Shown here: positions 33,161-40,212 of the stretch, piece by piece | Numbering within the stretch: the first letter of the stretch is position 1 | Layout of the letters: each line of letters starts with the position of its first letter | From: Streptomyces klenkii | Lineage (GTDB): Bacteria > Actinomycetota > Actinomycetes > Streptomycetales > Streptomycetaceae | DNA length: 64,000 nucleotides | Assembly (NCBI RefSeq): GCF_003626645.1 | Contig: NZ_RBAM01000012.1 | Coordinates: 62,001 to 126,000 of the forward strand | Direction of reading: 5' to 3' | Translations under genes and position numbers: made by a program | Notes under the pieces: generated by a model | Seen by the model: only the letters and a program-made list of their open reading frames with translations | Database searches by the model: none | Told to the model about the DNA's origin: nothing

Positions 33161-34024
33161 ATGACCACACCGACCGACCGTCTGGTGGGTCTGCTCGACC
33201 TGGAGCGGATCGACCTGAACATCTTCCGGGGCCGCAGTCCCGACGAGTCGCTGCAGCGCGTCTTCGGCGGGCAGGTGGCCGGGCAGGCGCTGGTCGCGGC
33301 CGGGCGGACCACCGATGGTGACCGCCCGGTCCACTCGCTGCACGCGTACTTCCTGCGCCCCGGGCGGCCGGGCGTGCCGATCGTGTACCAGGTGGAGCGG
33401 GTGCGCGACGGGCGCTCCTTCACCACGCGGCGCGTGGTCGCCGTCCAGCAGGGCCGGACGATCTTCAATCTCACCGCCTCCTTCCACGAGCCCGAACCGG
33501 GCTTCGAGCACCAAGTGGCCATGCCGGACGTGCCGGCGCCGGAGGAGCTGCCGCGGCTCGCCGACGAGATCCGCGAGCGCCTCGGCGAGCTGCCCAGCGC
33601 ACTGCGGCACATGGAGCGCCGGCTGGCCTTCGACATCCGCTACGTGGACCGGCTGCGCTGGACGCCGCAGGAGCTGGCGGACGCCGAGCCCCGCAGCGCG
33701 GTGTGGATGCGCGCGCTGGGGCCGCTGGGCGACGACCCGCTCGTGCACACCTGCGCCCTCACGTACGCGAGCGACATGACGCTCCTCGACGCCGTACGCA
33801 TCCCGGTGGAGCCGCTGTGGGGGCCGCGCGGCTTCGACATGGCCTCGCTGGACCACGCGATGTGGTTCCACCGGCCGTTCCTCGCCGACGAGTGGTTCCT
33901 CTACCAGCAGGAGTCACCCATCGCGACGGGCGCCCGAGGGCTGGCCCGCGGTCAGATCTTCGACCGCGAAGGCCGCCTGCTGGTGTCGGTAATGCAGGAG
34001 GGACTGTTCCGCAAGATCGGCTGA
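33161..34024 (+). CDS. tesB: Acyl-CoA thioesterase II
   Basis: 287 residues with a double hot-dog fold, hydrolysing acyl-CoAs to free acids and CoA. The N-terminal domain shows SPDESLQRVFGGQVAGQAL and SLHAYFLRPGRPGVPIVYQVERVRDGRSF. The C-terminal domain shows SLDHAMWFHRPF, with the catalytic Asp in SLDHAMWFH, and ARGLARGQIFDREGRLLVSVMQEGLFR. This is the complete TesB pattern. AAGGAGG precedes ATG 33161. A 49-base gap from the helicase makes co-transcription possible. Confidence 0.93.
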   Translation: MTTPTDRLVGLLDLERIDLNIFRGRSPDESLQRVFGGQVAGQALVAAGRTTDGDRPVHSLHAYFLRPGRPGVPIVYQVERVRDGRSFTTRRVVAVQQGRTIFNLTASFHEPEPGFEHQVAMPDVPAPEELPRLADEIRERLGELPSALRHMERRLAFDIRYVDRLRWTPQELADAEPRSAVWMRALGPLGDDPLVHTCALTYASDMTLLDAVRIPVEPLWGPRGFDMASLDHAMWFHRPFLADEWFLYQQESPIATGARGLARGQIFDREGRLLVSVMQEGLFRKIG

Positions 34025-34051
34025 ACACCGCCGGAGCCCCCCGCAGGCCAC

Positions 34052-35008
34052 TCACGCGATGCGGCGCAGCCTGCGGAGCCACCCTCGCAGACCCGCCGGC
34101 GCTTCCGGTGCCGCGGCCGCCTGCTGCTCCCGCCCCTCTTCTCGATCCGGCTCCGGTCTCTGCGCCGCCCCCGGCTCCGTTGCCGGCACGGCAGCAGGCC
34201 GGGGCACCTGCACATGCCCCTCGGGCTTCGGCGCCGGCCGGGCCGCGCGGGCGGTGGCCAGGGCCCGGGCGAGCCGCTCCCGGTGGCGCCCGATCTCGTC
34301 GGCGTCGACGGCGATCGTCACCCGCTCGATGGCCTCCCGCGCCGCCGCCGAGTCCGTGCGGATCCCGGCGAGATCCGGGCGCAGCAGGTTCAGGTACGCC
34401 CGCTCGTACGGGTCGGGCACGGCATCCACCAGCTGGTCGGGGGCGAGCACGGCCGCGACGGCCGCCGCGCGCTCCCAGGGGTCCGCGGTCAGCACGGTCA
34501 GCTGGCCGAGCCGCCGGGCGCGCCAGCTCCGGGCCCGCTGGTCGTCGCGCTCCTCCAGCTCCAAGCGGAGCGCGGGGTCCGTGCGGCCGGCGAGGAGCCC
34601 GGGATTGGCGTCGGCGAACTCCACGAGGTCGGCGGCCAGATAGTGCCAGACCACGGCCCGGTAGCGATTGACGTAGAACCTCACGGGCGCGAAGCAGCCC
34701 GCTCTGGCGAGGCGCGCGAAGCGGGCGGGGCTCACGCCCATCAGCTGGGCGGCCTCCGCCGTGCCCACGGCCCACAGCCGGTTGCGCAGCGATTCGGGGA
34801 ATCCCGCGCCGGACCGGAGCCGTTCGATCTCCTCGCGGGCGACCCGTGCGACCCGCGGTCTGCCGCCGAAGGCGACGGTCACCGTCCGCACGTGCCCCAA
34901 CTGCACGGCGAGCGCGAACTCTCGGGGCCGCAGGCCCAGCTCACGCGCCGCCGTCCCGCAGGCCACCGTGGCCGCCGTCCCCCGCTCCCGGCATTCCTGC
35001 ACTGCCAT
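34052..35008 (-). CDS. DUF6397-family protein
   Basis: 318 residues of a Streptomyces family with no known function. The N-terminal part resembles two helix-turn-helix-like segments: AARELGLRPREFALAVQLGHVRTV and VGTAEAAQLMGVSPARFARLARAG, which look like excisionase/MerR-type DNA-binding helices. NRYRAVVWHYLAADL and PDPYERAYLNLLRPD are strongly conserved in the family. The last 70 residues are Pro/Glu/Ala-rich and end in an Arg-rich tip. GGAGG precedes ATG 35008. It follows the roadblock gene on the same strand with an 89-base gap. A DNA-binding role is suggested but not shown. Confidence 0.72.
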   Translation of the reverse strand: MAVQECRERGTAATVACGTAARELGLRPREFALAVQLGHVRTVTVAFGGRPRVARVAREEIERLRSGAGFPESLRNRLWAVGTAEAAQLMGVSPARFARLARAGCFAPVRFYVNRYRAVVWHYLAADLVEFADANPGLLAGRTDPALRLELEERDDQRARSWRARRLGQLTVLTADPWERAAAVAAVLAPDQLVDAVPDPYERAYLNLLRPDLAGIRTDSAAAREAIERVTIAVDADEIGRHRERLARALATARAARPAPKPEGHVQVPRPAAVPATEPGAAQRPEPDREEGREQQAAAAPEAPAGLRGWLRRLRRIA

Positions 35009-35081
35009 GAATCCTCCCCCGGTACCGTCCAATCACTGACAGTGACGACGATAGCGGTGGAGTACGACGGCGTTTCCGGCC

Positions 35082-35090
35082 TGTGGATAA
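35082..35090 (-). promoter_or_regulatory. Perfect DnaA-box match TTATCCACA
   Basis: A single TTATCCACA on the minus strand, 74 bases upstream of the DUF6397 start codon. It is AT-rich for this genome, so a chance match is less likely than in neutral DNA. There is only one copy and no origin features, so an origin is excluded. Binding of DnaA as a regulator is speculative. Confidence 0.3.
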
Positions 35091-35097
35091 CCTTCCG

Positions 35098-35520
35098 TCA
35101 GCTCTCGCCGCCCGGGCCCCCCGCCGCCCCGCTCTGCTGCCGGGCCGCGACGCCGAGGTGCTCGCCGACACGGTTGACGAGCAGCGTCATCTCGTACCCG
35201 ATCTGGCCGATGTCGGCCTCCGCTCCCCCGAGGACGCACAGACAGCTGCCGTCGCCCGCGGCCGTCACGAACAGCACGCCTTCGTCGAACTCGACCATCG
35301 TCTGCCGCACCCGGCCGGCCCGGAACTGCCGGCCCGAGCCCTTCGCGAGGCTGTGCAGCCCCGACGCGACGGCGGCCAGGTGCTCGGCGTCCTCGCGCTC
35401 CAGGCTCGTGCTGGCCCCCGTCACCAGTCCGTCGTTGGAGAGCACCAGCGCGTGCCGTATGTGCTCGATGCGCTCGGTCAGGTCGTCCAGCATCCAGTCG
35501 AGCCCCTTGCCGACTGCCAT
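35098..35520 (-). CDS. Roadblock/LC7-domain protein (CvnB-like)
   Basis: 140 residues. The roadblock fold is shown by LDWMLDDLTERIEHIRHALVLSNDGL, then LHSLAKGSGRQFRAGRVRQTMVEFD and LFVTAAGDGSCLCVLGG. In Streptomyces such proteins are usually CvnB of conservon operons (CvnA kinase, CvnC, CvnD GTPase), where they interact with the GTPase. None of those partners lies here, so this is a solitary copy. GGGAGG precedes ATG 35520. Residues upstream in frame are non-homologous. The partner GTPase must be encoded elsewhere. Confidence 0.85.
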   Translation of the reverse strand: MAVGKGLDWMLDDLTERIEHIRHALVLSNDGLVTGASTSLEREDAEHLAAVASGLHSLAKGSGRQFRAGRVRQTMVEFDEGVLFVTAAGDGSCLCVLGGAEADIGQIGYEMTLLVNRVGEHLGVAARQQSGAAGGPGGES

Positions 35521-35645
35521 GTCCCGCCTCCCCGTTCCGCTGTTCCCCGTAACTGCCGTGCAAGCCTTGCTCACCCGCGTGCCGTCGGCAACCCGTCCCG
35601 GCCCGTCGGCACGTCTCCGTGCACAAGTTGGCACATGATGGGGAC

Positions 35646-36299
35646 ATGGCACAGGAAACGACCAAGGACCAGTGGCGCGATCCCGCCCACGTGCAGGAGT
35701 TCTTCAGCGTGCGGGCGCGCGGCTGGGACGCCAGGTTCCCCGACGACGGGCCGGCCTACGACGCCGCCGTCGCCGATCTCGGGCTGCGGCGGGGCGATGC
35801 GGTCCTGGACGCGGGGTGCGGCACCGGCCGGGCGCTGCCGGCGCTGCGTGCGGCCGTCGGCCCGCAGGGCGTCGTGGTCGGCGCGGACCTCACGCCGGCG
35901 ATGCTGGAGGCGGCCGTGCGGGCCGGCCGGCAGCGGTCCGGCCGGCTGCTGCTGGCCGACGTCACCAGGCTCCCCCTGCGCGACGGTTCGCTCGACGCCG
36001 TCTTCGCCGCGGGGCTCGTCTCGCACCTGCCGGACCTGGTGGAGGGCCTGCGCGAGCTGGCCCGCGTCGTTCGGCCCGGTGGCCGGCTCGCGCTCTTCCA
36101 CCCCGTCGGGCGGGCCGCGCTCGCCGCCCGTCACGGCCGCCCGGTGACGCCCGACGACGAGCGCGCCGAACCCAGCCTGCGCCCCCTGCTGGCGCGCGGC
36201 GGCTGGCGCCTCGACTCGTACACGGACGAGGACACGCGCTTCCTGGTGCTCGCGAGCCGCGCGGACCATCCTGCACGGAACGGGGCGATCCGGAGCTGA
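35646..36299 (+). CDS. Class I SAM-dependent methyltransferase
   Basis: 217 residues. Motif I is VLDAGCGTGRALP, the acidic residue after strand 2 is in VVVGADLTPAMLEAA, motif post-II LLLADVTRLPLRDGSLDAV, and LARVVRPGGRLALFHPVG is the standard strand-5/6 region. The family includes small-molecule, ubiquinone/menaquinone-type and natural-product methyltransferases; the substrate is unknown. ATG 35646 begins the homologous region, and GTG 35619 would add nine residues. It is divergent from the roadblock gene. Confidence 0.86.
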   Translation: MAQETTKDQWRDPAHVQEFFSVRARGWDARFPDDGPAYDAAVADLGLRRGDAVLDAGCGTGRALPALRAAVGPQGVVVGADLTPAMLEAAVRAGRQRSGRLLLADVTRLPLRDGSLDAVFAAGLVSHLPDLVEGLRELARVVRPGGRLALFHPVGRAALAARHGRPVTPDDERAEPSLRPLLARGGWRLDSYTDEDTRFLVLASRADHPARNGAIRS

Positions 36300-36359
36300 G
36301 CTGAGCTGCCGAAAGCCGAGAGTCCGGCCGGCGTTCGAGGTGACGAAGGAGACCAGGGC

Positions 36360-37130
36360 CTACGAGGGCAGGAGGGACTGCCCGGCGACCGCCTCCACGA
36401 AGGCGGCGGGATTGTCGAACATCATGTTGTGCCCGGCGCCGGGCACGGTCTCCACGGCCACGCCCGAGGCCTCCAGCCCCTCGCGGTCGGCGAGTTCGCC
36501 GCTCAGCTCACCCATCAGATACGTTCGCGGAATGGACAGCTCTTGAAGCATGCGGCGCATCGTCGGCCGGGTCCCGCGCACCAGGCCGACCGCACTGCGG
36601 TGGAGCGCGGTCGGGTCGGCCAGCCGCATCGTCGCGCGCCAGAACGGGCCCACCCGCTGCAGCGTCTCCGTGAAGCCGCCGCCGTGGACGAAACCTTCCT
36701 CCGTGTAGGAGGCGATGCCGCTGCTGCCGGCCGTGCGGGGCGGGTCGGGGTCCAGGTTCGCCTCGGCGAGGACGAGGCTGGAGACCAGCTCCGGACGCCG
36801 CGCCGCGAGCACGATGGCGACCGCTCCGCCCATGCTGTGGCCCACGATCTCGGCCCCCTTGACCCCGGCCGAGTGCAGGGCCGCGGCCACGGCGTCGGCG
36901 TGCTCCTCCAGCGTGTAGCCGAAGGCCAGGGGGCGGTCGCTGATGCCGTGCCCCGGCAGGTCGATGAAGAGCGAACGCCGGTCGGCCAGCGCCGAGGCGG
37001 CCGCGATGTGCGCGTGGTAGACGGCCGAGGCCGATCCCAGGCCGTGGAGGTAGACCCGCGCCGGGCCGCCTCCGGCGGCCTCGGTCCATCGCACACAGGC
37101 CCCCGTGGATCCGAACTCCGCCTGTCGCAT
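36360..37130 (-). CDS. Alpha/beta-fold hydrolase
   Basis: 256 residues. The oxyanion segment is YLHGLGSAS. The nucleophile elbow is GHSMGG, with the serine near residue 100. The catalytic His lies in PGAGHNMMFDNP near residue 237. The acid is probably in the LMGELSGELAD region, although its Asp is not certain. The substrate is unknown; esterase, lactonase or haloperoxidase-like activity would all fit. GGAGGGGAGAAGG precedes ATG 37130. It is divergent from a PadR regulator across a conspicuous inverted repeat and is probably its target. Confidence 0.87.
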   Translation of the reverse strand: MRQAEFGSTGACVRWTEAAGGGPARVYLHGLGSASAVYHAHIAAASALADRRSLFIDLPGHGISDRPLAFGYTLEEHADAVAAALHSAGVKGAEIVGHSMGGAVAIVLAARRPELVSSLVLAEANLDPDPPRTAGSSGIASYTEEGFVHGGGFTETLQRVGPFWRATMRLADPTALHRSAVGLVRGTRPTMRRMLQELSIPRTYLMGELSGELADREGLEASGVAVETVPGAGHNMMFDNPAAFVEAVAGQSLLPS

Positions 37131-37172
37131 GCCCTTCTCCCCTCCAGCGATTTCCGTACTGGATCATCACCA

Positions 37173-37206
37173 TACATCGATCACGATGTACTGCCATAGC
37201 GATGTA
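37173..37206. promoter_or_regulatory. PadR-type operator: TACATCG-ATCA-CGATGTA plus a third half-site
   Basis: A perfect 7-4-7 inverted repeat occupies 37173-37190. A third copy of CGATGTA follows at 37200-37206, exactly 16 bases after the second. The half-sites contain ATACAT/ATGTA, similar to known PadR-family boxes with ATGTAT and ATACAT arms. It sits between the PadR and hydrolase genes, placed to repress both. Confidence 0.75.
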
Positions 37207-37232
37207 CAGCGGCTGTCGGGTTGAATACCGCC

Positions 37233-37760
37233 ATGCTTGAACTCGCCATCCTCGGATTCCTCTACGACGCTTCGCTGCACGGTTACGAGCTGCGCAAACG
37301 CATCGCCGCACTCACCGGGCACGTCAAGCCCGTGGCGGAGGGGTCGCTGTATCCGGCGATCAAGCGGCTGGAGTCGGCGGGGCTGCTGGCGCGCGAGACC
37401 CGGCCCGGCTCCGGAGCCGCCCCCCGGCACGTGCTGAGCCTCACAGCGCACGGCCGCGAGGAGCTGCGCCACCGGCTGGCGGAGCCGGCCGAGAGCGACA
37501 TCACGGACGAGAACCGCTGGTTCACGGTGCTCGCGTTCCTGCGGCACCTGGGTGAACCGGCGGGGCAGGCCGCCGTGCTGGAACGGCGGCTCGCCTTCCT
37601 CCAGCAGCCGGCGAGCTTCTTCTACGCCGGTGACCGGCCGCTGTGCGCCGAGGAGATCGAGGATCCCTTCCGGCGCGGAGTACTCACCATCGCCCGCGCC
37701 ACCAGCCGCACGGAACTGGCCTGGCTGCGCGAGACGATCGGCTCACTCCGTGGCGCCTGA
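37233..37760 (+). CDS. PadR-family transcriptional regulator
   Basis: 175 residues. The N-terminal winged helix starts MLELAILGFLYDASLHGYELRKRI and continues AEGSLYPAIKRLESAGLL, both PadR signatures. The C-terminal helical domain is of the Vir/PadR-s2 type used for dimerisation. No ribosome site precedes ATG 37233, and TTG 37221 is an alternative. The gene ends inside the last codons of the convergent MpaB-type gene (18-base overlap). Confidence 0.88.
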   Translation: MLELAILGFLYDASLHGYELRKRIAALTGHVKPVAEGSLYPAIKRLESAGLLARETRPGSGAAPRHVLSLTAHGREELRHRLAEPAESDITDENRWFTVLAFLRHLGEPAGQAAVLERRLAFLQQPASFFYAGDRPLCAEEIEDPFRRGVLTIARATSRTELAWLRETIGSLRGA

Positions 37761-38645
37761 GCCGTTCCCGTGCGGCACGGGGCAGACCGCGCCGCGGCGG
37801 CCGGCGGGGAACGTGCCCAGATCGGCGACGACGTAGCCGCCGGGATAGCCCTTGATCTCGGGGTTCTGGCGCGTGTAGTGAGGAGTGCGGCGCGGCGGGA
37901 GCAGGCGCACGGCCCTGGCCCGGGCCCGCAGGGCGCCCCGGACCAGCGCGCGGGCGGCGGGGCTCGGCTGCTCGTAGCGGAACGCGCGCAGCAGGGAGTC
38001 GTCGAGCAGGGCCCTGCCGGCGCCGCGCACGAGCGGGGCGAGCGGGCGCGGGTACCAGGAGGCCATCAGGTCGAGCGTCGCGTCCGACACGCGCCGGCCG
38101 CCCTCGTCCCAGCCGAAGTGCTCGGCCTCGTAGTCATCCAGGCAGCGTTCGAACTCGGCGTAGGAGCCGGGAATTCCCTGGATGCCCATGTGCTTGCCCA
38201 GGGTGCGGTAGTACACGGTGATCGCGTGCCGCTCGTGCTCGGAGAGCTTTCGCCAGCCGTACGCGTCCACCCACCTTCCCGGGATGACGACGAAGGTGCA
38301 CAGGACGTAGCGCATGTCGTCGTTGCTGATGTCATAGCTGCGGTGCATCTGGTTGATTCGGCGGATCGCGGTCCGGCCGGTCTCGCTGTCGAATCCGTGC
38401 TCCACGACGGTGTCGAGCAGCAGGGCCGTGTCGTCATAACGCTTCTGCGGACGACGGGAGAACTCGCCGGTCTCCGCGAGCAGGCGGCCGATGCTGGGCA
38501 CGGCATAGGTCCTGTAGAGGGCGAGTTCCAGGGCGCGGGTCATGTCCCAGGGGAACTCCAGGGTCACCGTGATCCGGAAGATCCTGAGGAAGTCCCGTTC
38601 AGGGTCCAGCCTCCGGATCTCCTTCAGCCAGTCGTAGCGCTTCAC
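37743..38645 (-). CDS. Oxygenase MpaB family protein (DUF2236)
   Basis: 300 residues of the family that includes fungal MpaB and the rubber oxygenase Lcp. INQMHRSYDISNDDMRYVLCTFV near residue 100 holds a histidine and helix used for heme contact in Lcp, and YGWRKLSEHERHAI follows. The C-terminal third is Arg-rich and poorly conserved. If it binds heme b it could cleave or oxidise a lipid or isoprenoid; the substrate is unknown. GTG 38645 is the annotated-looking start, with AAGGGGG somewhat far upstream. Its end overlaps the PadR gene. Confidence 0.8.
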   Translation of the reverse strand: MKRYDWLKEIRRLDPERDFLRIFRITVTLEFPWDMTRALELALYRTYAVPSIGRLLAETGEFSRRPQKRYDDTALLLDTVVEHGFDSETGRTAIRRINQMHRSYDISNDDMRYVLCTFVVIPGRWVDAYGWRKLSEHERHAITVYYRTLGKHMGIQGIPGSYAEFERCLDDYEAEHFGWDEGGRRVSDATLDLMASWYPRPLAPLVRGAGRALLDDSLLRAFRYEQPSPAARALVRGALRARARAVRLLPPRRTPHYTRQNPEIKGYPGGYVVADLGTFPAGRRGAVCPVPHGNGSGATE

Positions 38646-38746
38646 GCAGCGGTCGCCCCCTTGTTCGTCGGAGGTTCAACTCTACGGGTGGCGGGCACAC
38701 TTGAACGACCACGGCACGGAACGCTCGCGGAGGCAGGTGAGGATCG

Positions 38747-39034
38747 GTGTTCAGCAAGCTCCGCAAGCGCATCGAGGGGGCCTGGCAGTCGCCGGAGCCC
38801 CCGCCGCCCGCCGGGCGGCAGCGCAATCTCTTCGAGGCGGCCGCCACGTACGTGGCGGCGTGCGCCGAGAACGACCAGGAAAGAAGCGCCGAGGCGGCAC
38901 GCTGGGTCTCCCCCGAGGCGCTCTGCTTCGGCGTGAACGAGCTCGCGTGCCGGGCGGTCGCCGCGCTCGCCCGGGAGCATGACGAAACGCCGCAGCACAT
39001 GGCGCGCAAGCTGCTCAACCTGCCGGTCGCCTGA
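38747..39034 (+). CDS. Conserved hypothetical protein, 95 residues
   Basis: Small soluble protein that I do not recognise beyond being gene-like. The N-terminus MFSKLRKRIEGAWQSPEPPPP is basic then Pro-rich. The remainder is helical (NLFEAAATYVAACAENDQER, then VNELACRAVAALAREHDE). GGTGAGG lies four bases before GTG 38747. Three cysteines are present but form no known motif. A perfect hairpin 180 bases downstream may be its terminator. It is divergent from the MpaB-type gene with a 101-base gap. No function is proposed. Confidence 0.7.
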   Translation: MFSKLRKRIEGAWQSPEPPPPAGRQRNLFEAAATYVAACAENDQERSAEAARWVSPEALCFGVNELACRAVAALAREHDETPQHMARKLLNLPVA

Positions 39035-39313
39035 GGCGCGGACGGCCCCGGCCGCGGCCCGGCCGCGGATCAGACCCGATCGAGCGCGACGTGCCGCCCG
39101 GCGGGCGGTTCCGCCTGTACGGGAGCGCCCCACCACCTCGACCACCGCACGGTCGCCGAGGTGCAGCCGGGTGCCGCGCGGCAGCCCCCTCAGTCACGCA
39201 CACCCGTGCGTATGCCGGTCAGGCTACGAGCCTGACCGACGGCACCGACAGTTCCCGAAGCCGTCATCTTGAGGGCGTGTACATGACATGCCCTTAGCTT
39301 CTACCTTGCGGAT
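39035..39313. other. 279-base gap with a hairpin and a possible MOSC-like remnant
   Basis: No intact gene is seen. On the minus strand around 39121-39184 a short frame reads LPRGTRLHLGDRAVVEVVG, which resembles part of a MOSC domain but is bounded by a stop and lacks the rest. A 10-bp hairpin lies at 39216-39238. The last 50 bases carry promoter-like sequence for the phosphoesterase gene, including TACCTT six bases before its ATG. Confidence 0.4.
39216..39238. terminator. Perfect 10-bp hairpin CGGTCAGGCT-ACG-AGCCTGACCG
   Basis: Stem arms 39216-39225 and 39229-39238 with a three-base loop. It lies between the 95-residue gene and the phosphoesterase gene, so it probably insulates the latter. 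No T-tract follows. Confidence 0.65.
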
Positions 39314-40210
39314 ATGCCCCCCGCCACCAGCCACCCTCGCGGGCCGCGCCGGTTCCGCCGCCGCCACCTCGGCGCCCTGGCCACGGCTCTCGGCCTTGCC
39401 GCCGCCTCCCTCGGCCTGTGGGCCTCGGACTCCACCGCGGCAGCGGCCGTGCCCACTCCCGACCACGTAGTGGTCGTGGTCTTCGAGAACCACGCCTACG
39501 ACCAGGTCATCGGGAATTCCGGCGCCCCCTACATCAACTCCCTCGTCTCGGGCGGGGCCAGCCTGACCGCTTCGTACGCCGAGACGCACCCCAGCCAGCC
39601 CAACTACTACGCGCTCTTCTCGGGCGACACCCAGGACGTCACGGACGACAGCTGTGTCACCCCCGGCTTCAGTGACGCGCCCAACCTCGCCTCCGAACTG
39701 ACCGCCGCGGGCAGGACCTGGGCGAGCTACAACGAATCCCTGCCCTCCGAGGGGTCCACCACCTGCAAGAGCGGCAAGTACGCGCAGAAGCACAACCCCT
39801 GGTTCGGCTTCAGCAACGTGCCCACCGCAACCGCGCACACCATGGCCGCCTTCCCCGGCGACTACGCGAAGCTGCCGACCGTCTCGTTCGTCGTGCCGAA
39901 CCTCTGCAGCGACATGCACGACTGCTCCGTCGGCACGGGCGACACCTGGCTGAAGAACAACCTCAAGGGCTATGCGGACTGGGCCAAGACGCACAACAGC
40001 CTGCTCCTCATCACCTTCGACGAGGACAACAGGCTCAGCGGCAACCGCATCCCGACCGTGCTGTACGGACAGCCCGTCAAGCCGGGCTCCACGTCCGGCA
40101 CCACCTACAACCACTATGACGTCCTGCGCACGCTCGAGGACATGTACGGCACCGCGCACGCCGGCAGGGCGGCGAGCGCGAGCGACATCACCGGCATCTG
40201 GAACAGCTGA
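39314..40210 (+). CDS. Secreted phosphoesterase-family protein (acid phosphatase/phospholipase C-like)
   Basis: 298 residues. The N-terminus RRFRRRHLGALATALGLAAAS followed by an AxA-type site is a signal peptide with a twin-arginine look. Family motifs are VVVVFENHAYDQVIG (metal and nucleophile region), HPSQPNYYALFSGDT, SFVVPNLCSDMHDC and LLITFDEDN. It should hydrolyse phosphate esters outside the membrane. No ribosome site precedes ATG 39314, but TACCTT lies six bases before it, so a leaderless message is likely. Two bases separate it from the MFS gene, implying one operon with the transporter and the propeller protein. Confidence 0.85.
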   Translation: MPPATSHPRGPRRFRRRHLGALATALGLAAASLGLWASDSTAAAAVPTPDHVVVVVFENHAYDQVIGNSGAPYINSLVSGGASLTASYAETHPSQPNYYALFSGDTQDVTDDSCVTPGFSDAPNLASELTAAGRTWASYNESLPSEGSTTCKSGKYAQKHNPWFGFSNVPTATAHTMAAFPGDYAKLPTVSFVVPNLCSDMHDCSVGTGDTWLKNNLKGYADWAKTHNSLLLITFDEDNRLSGNRIPTVLYGQPVKPGSTSGTTYNHYDVLRTLEDMYGTAHAGRAASASDITGIWNS

Positions 40211-40212
40211 CC

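Noticed and set aside
35619..35645. A longer methyltransferase from GTG 35619.
   Set aside because: The nine added residues are not family-like, and ATG 35646 begins the homologous region.
39258..39290. A PHO box (GTTCACC-type direct repeats) before the phosphoesterase gene.
   Set aside because: GTTCCCGAAGC followed by CGTCATC matches at too few positions in either repeat to support PhoP binding.
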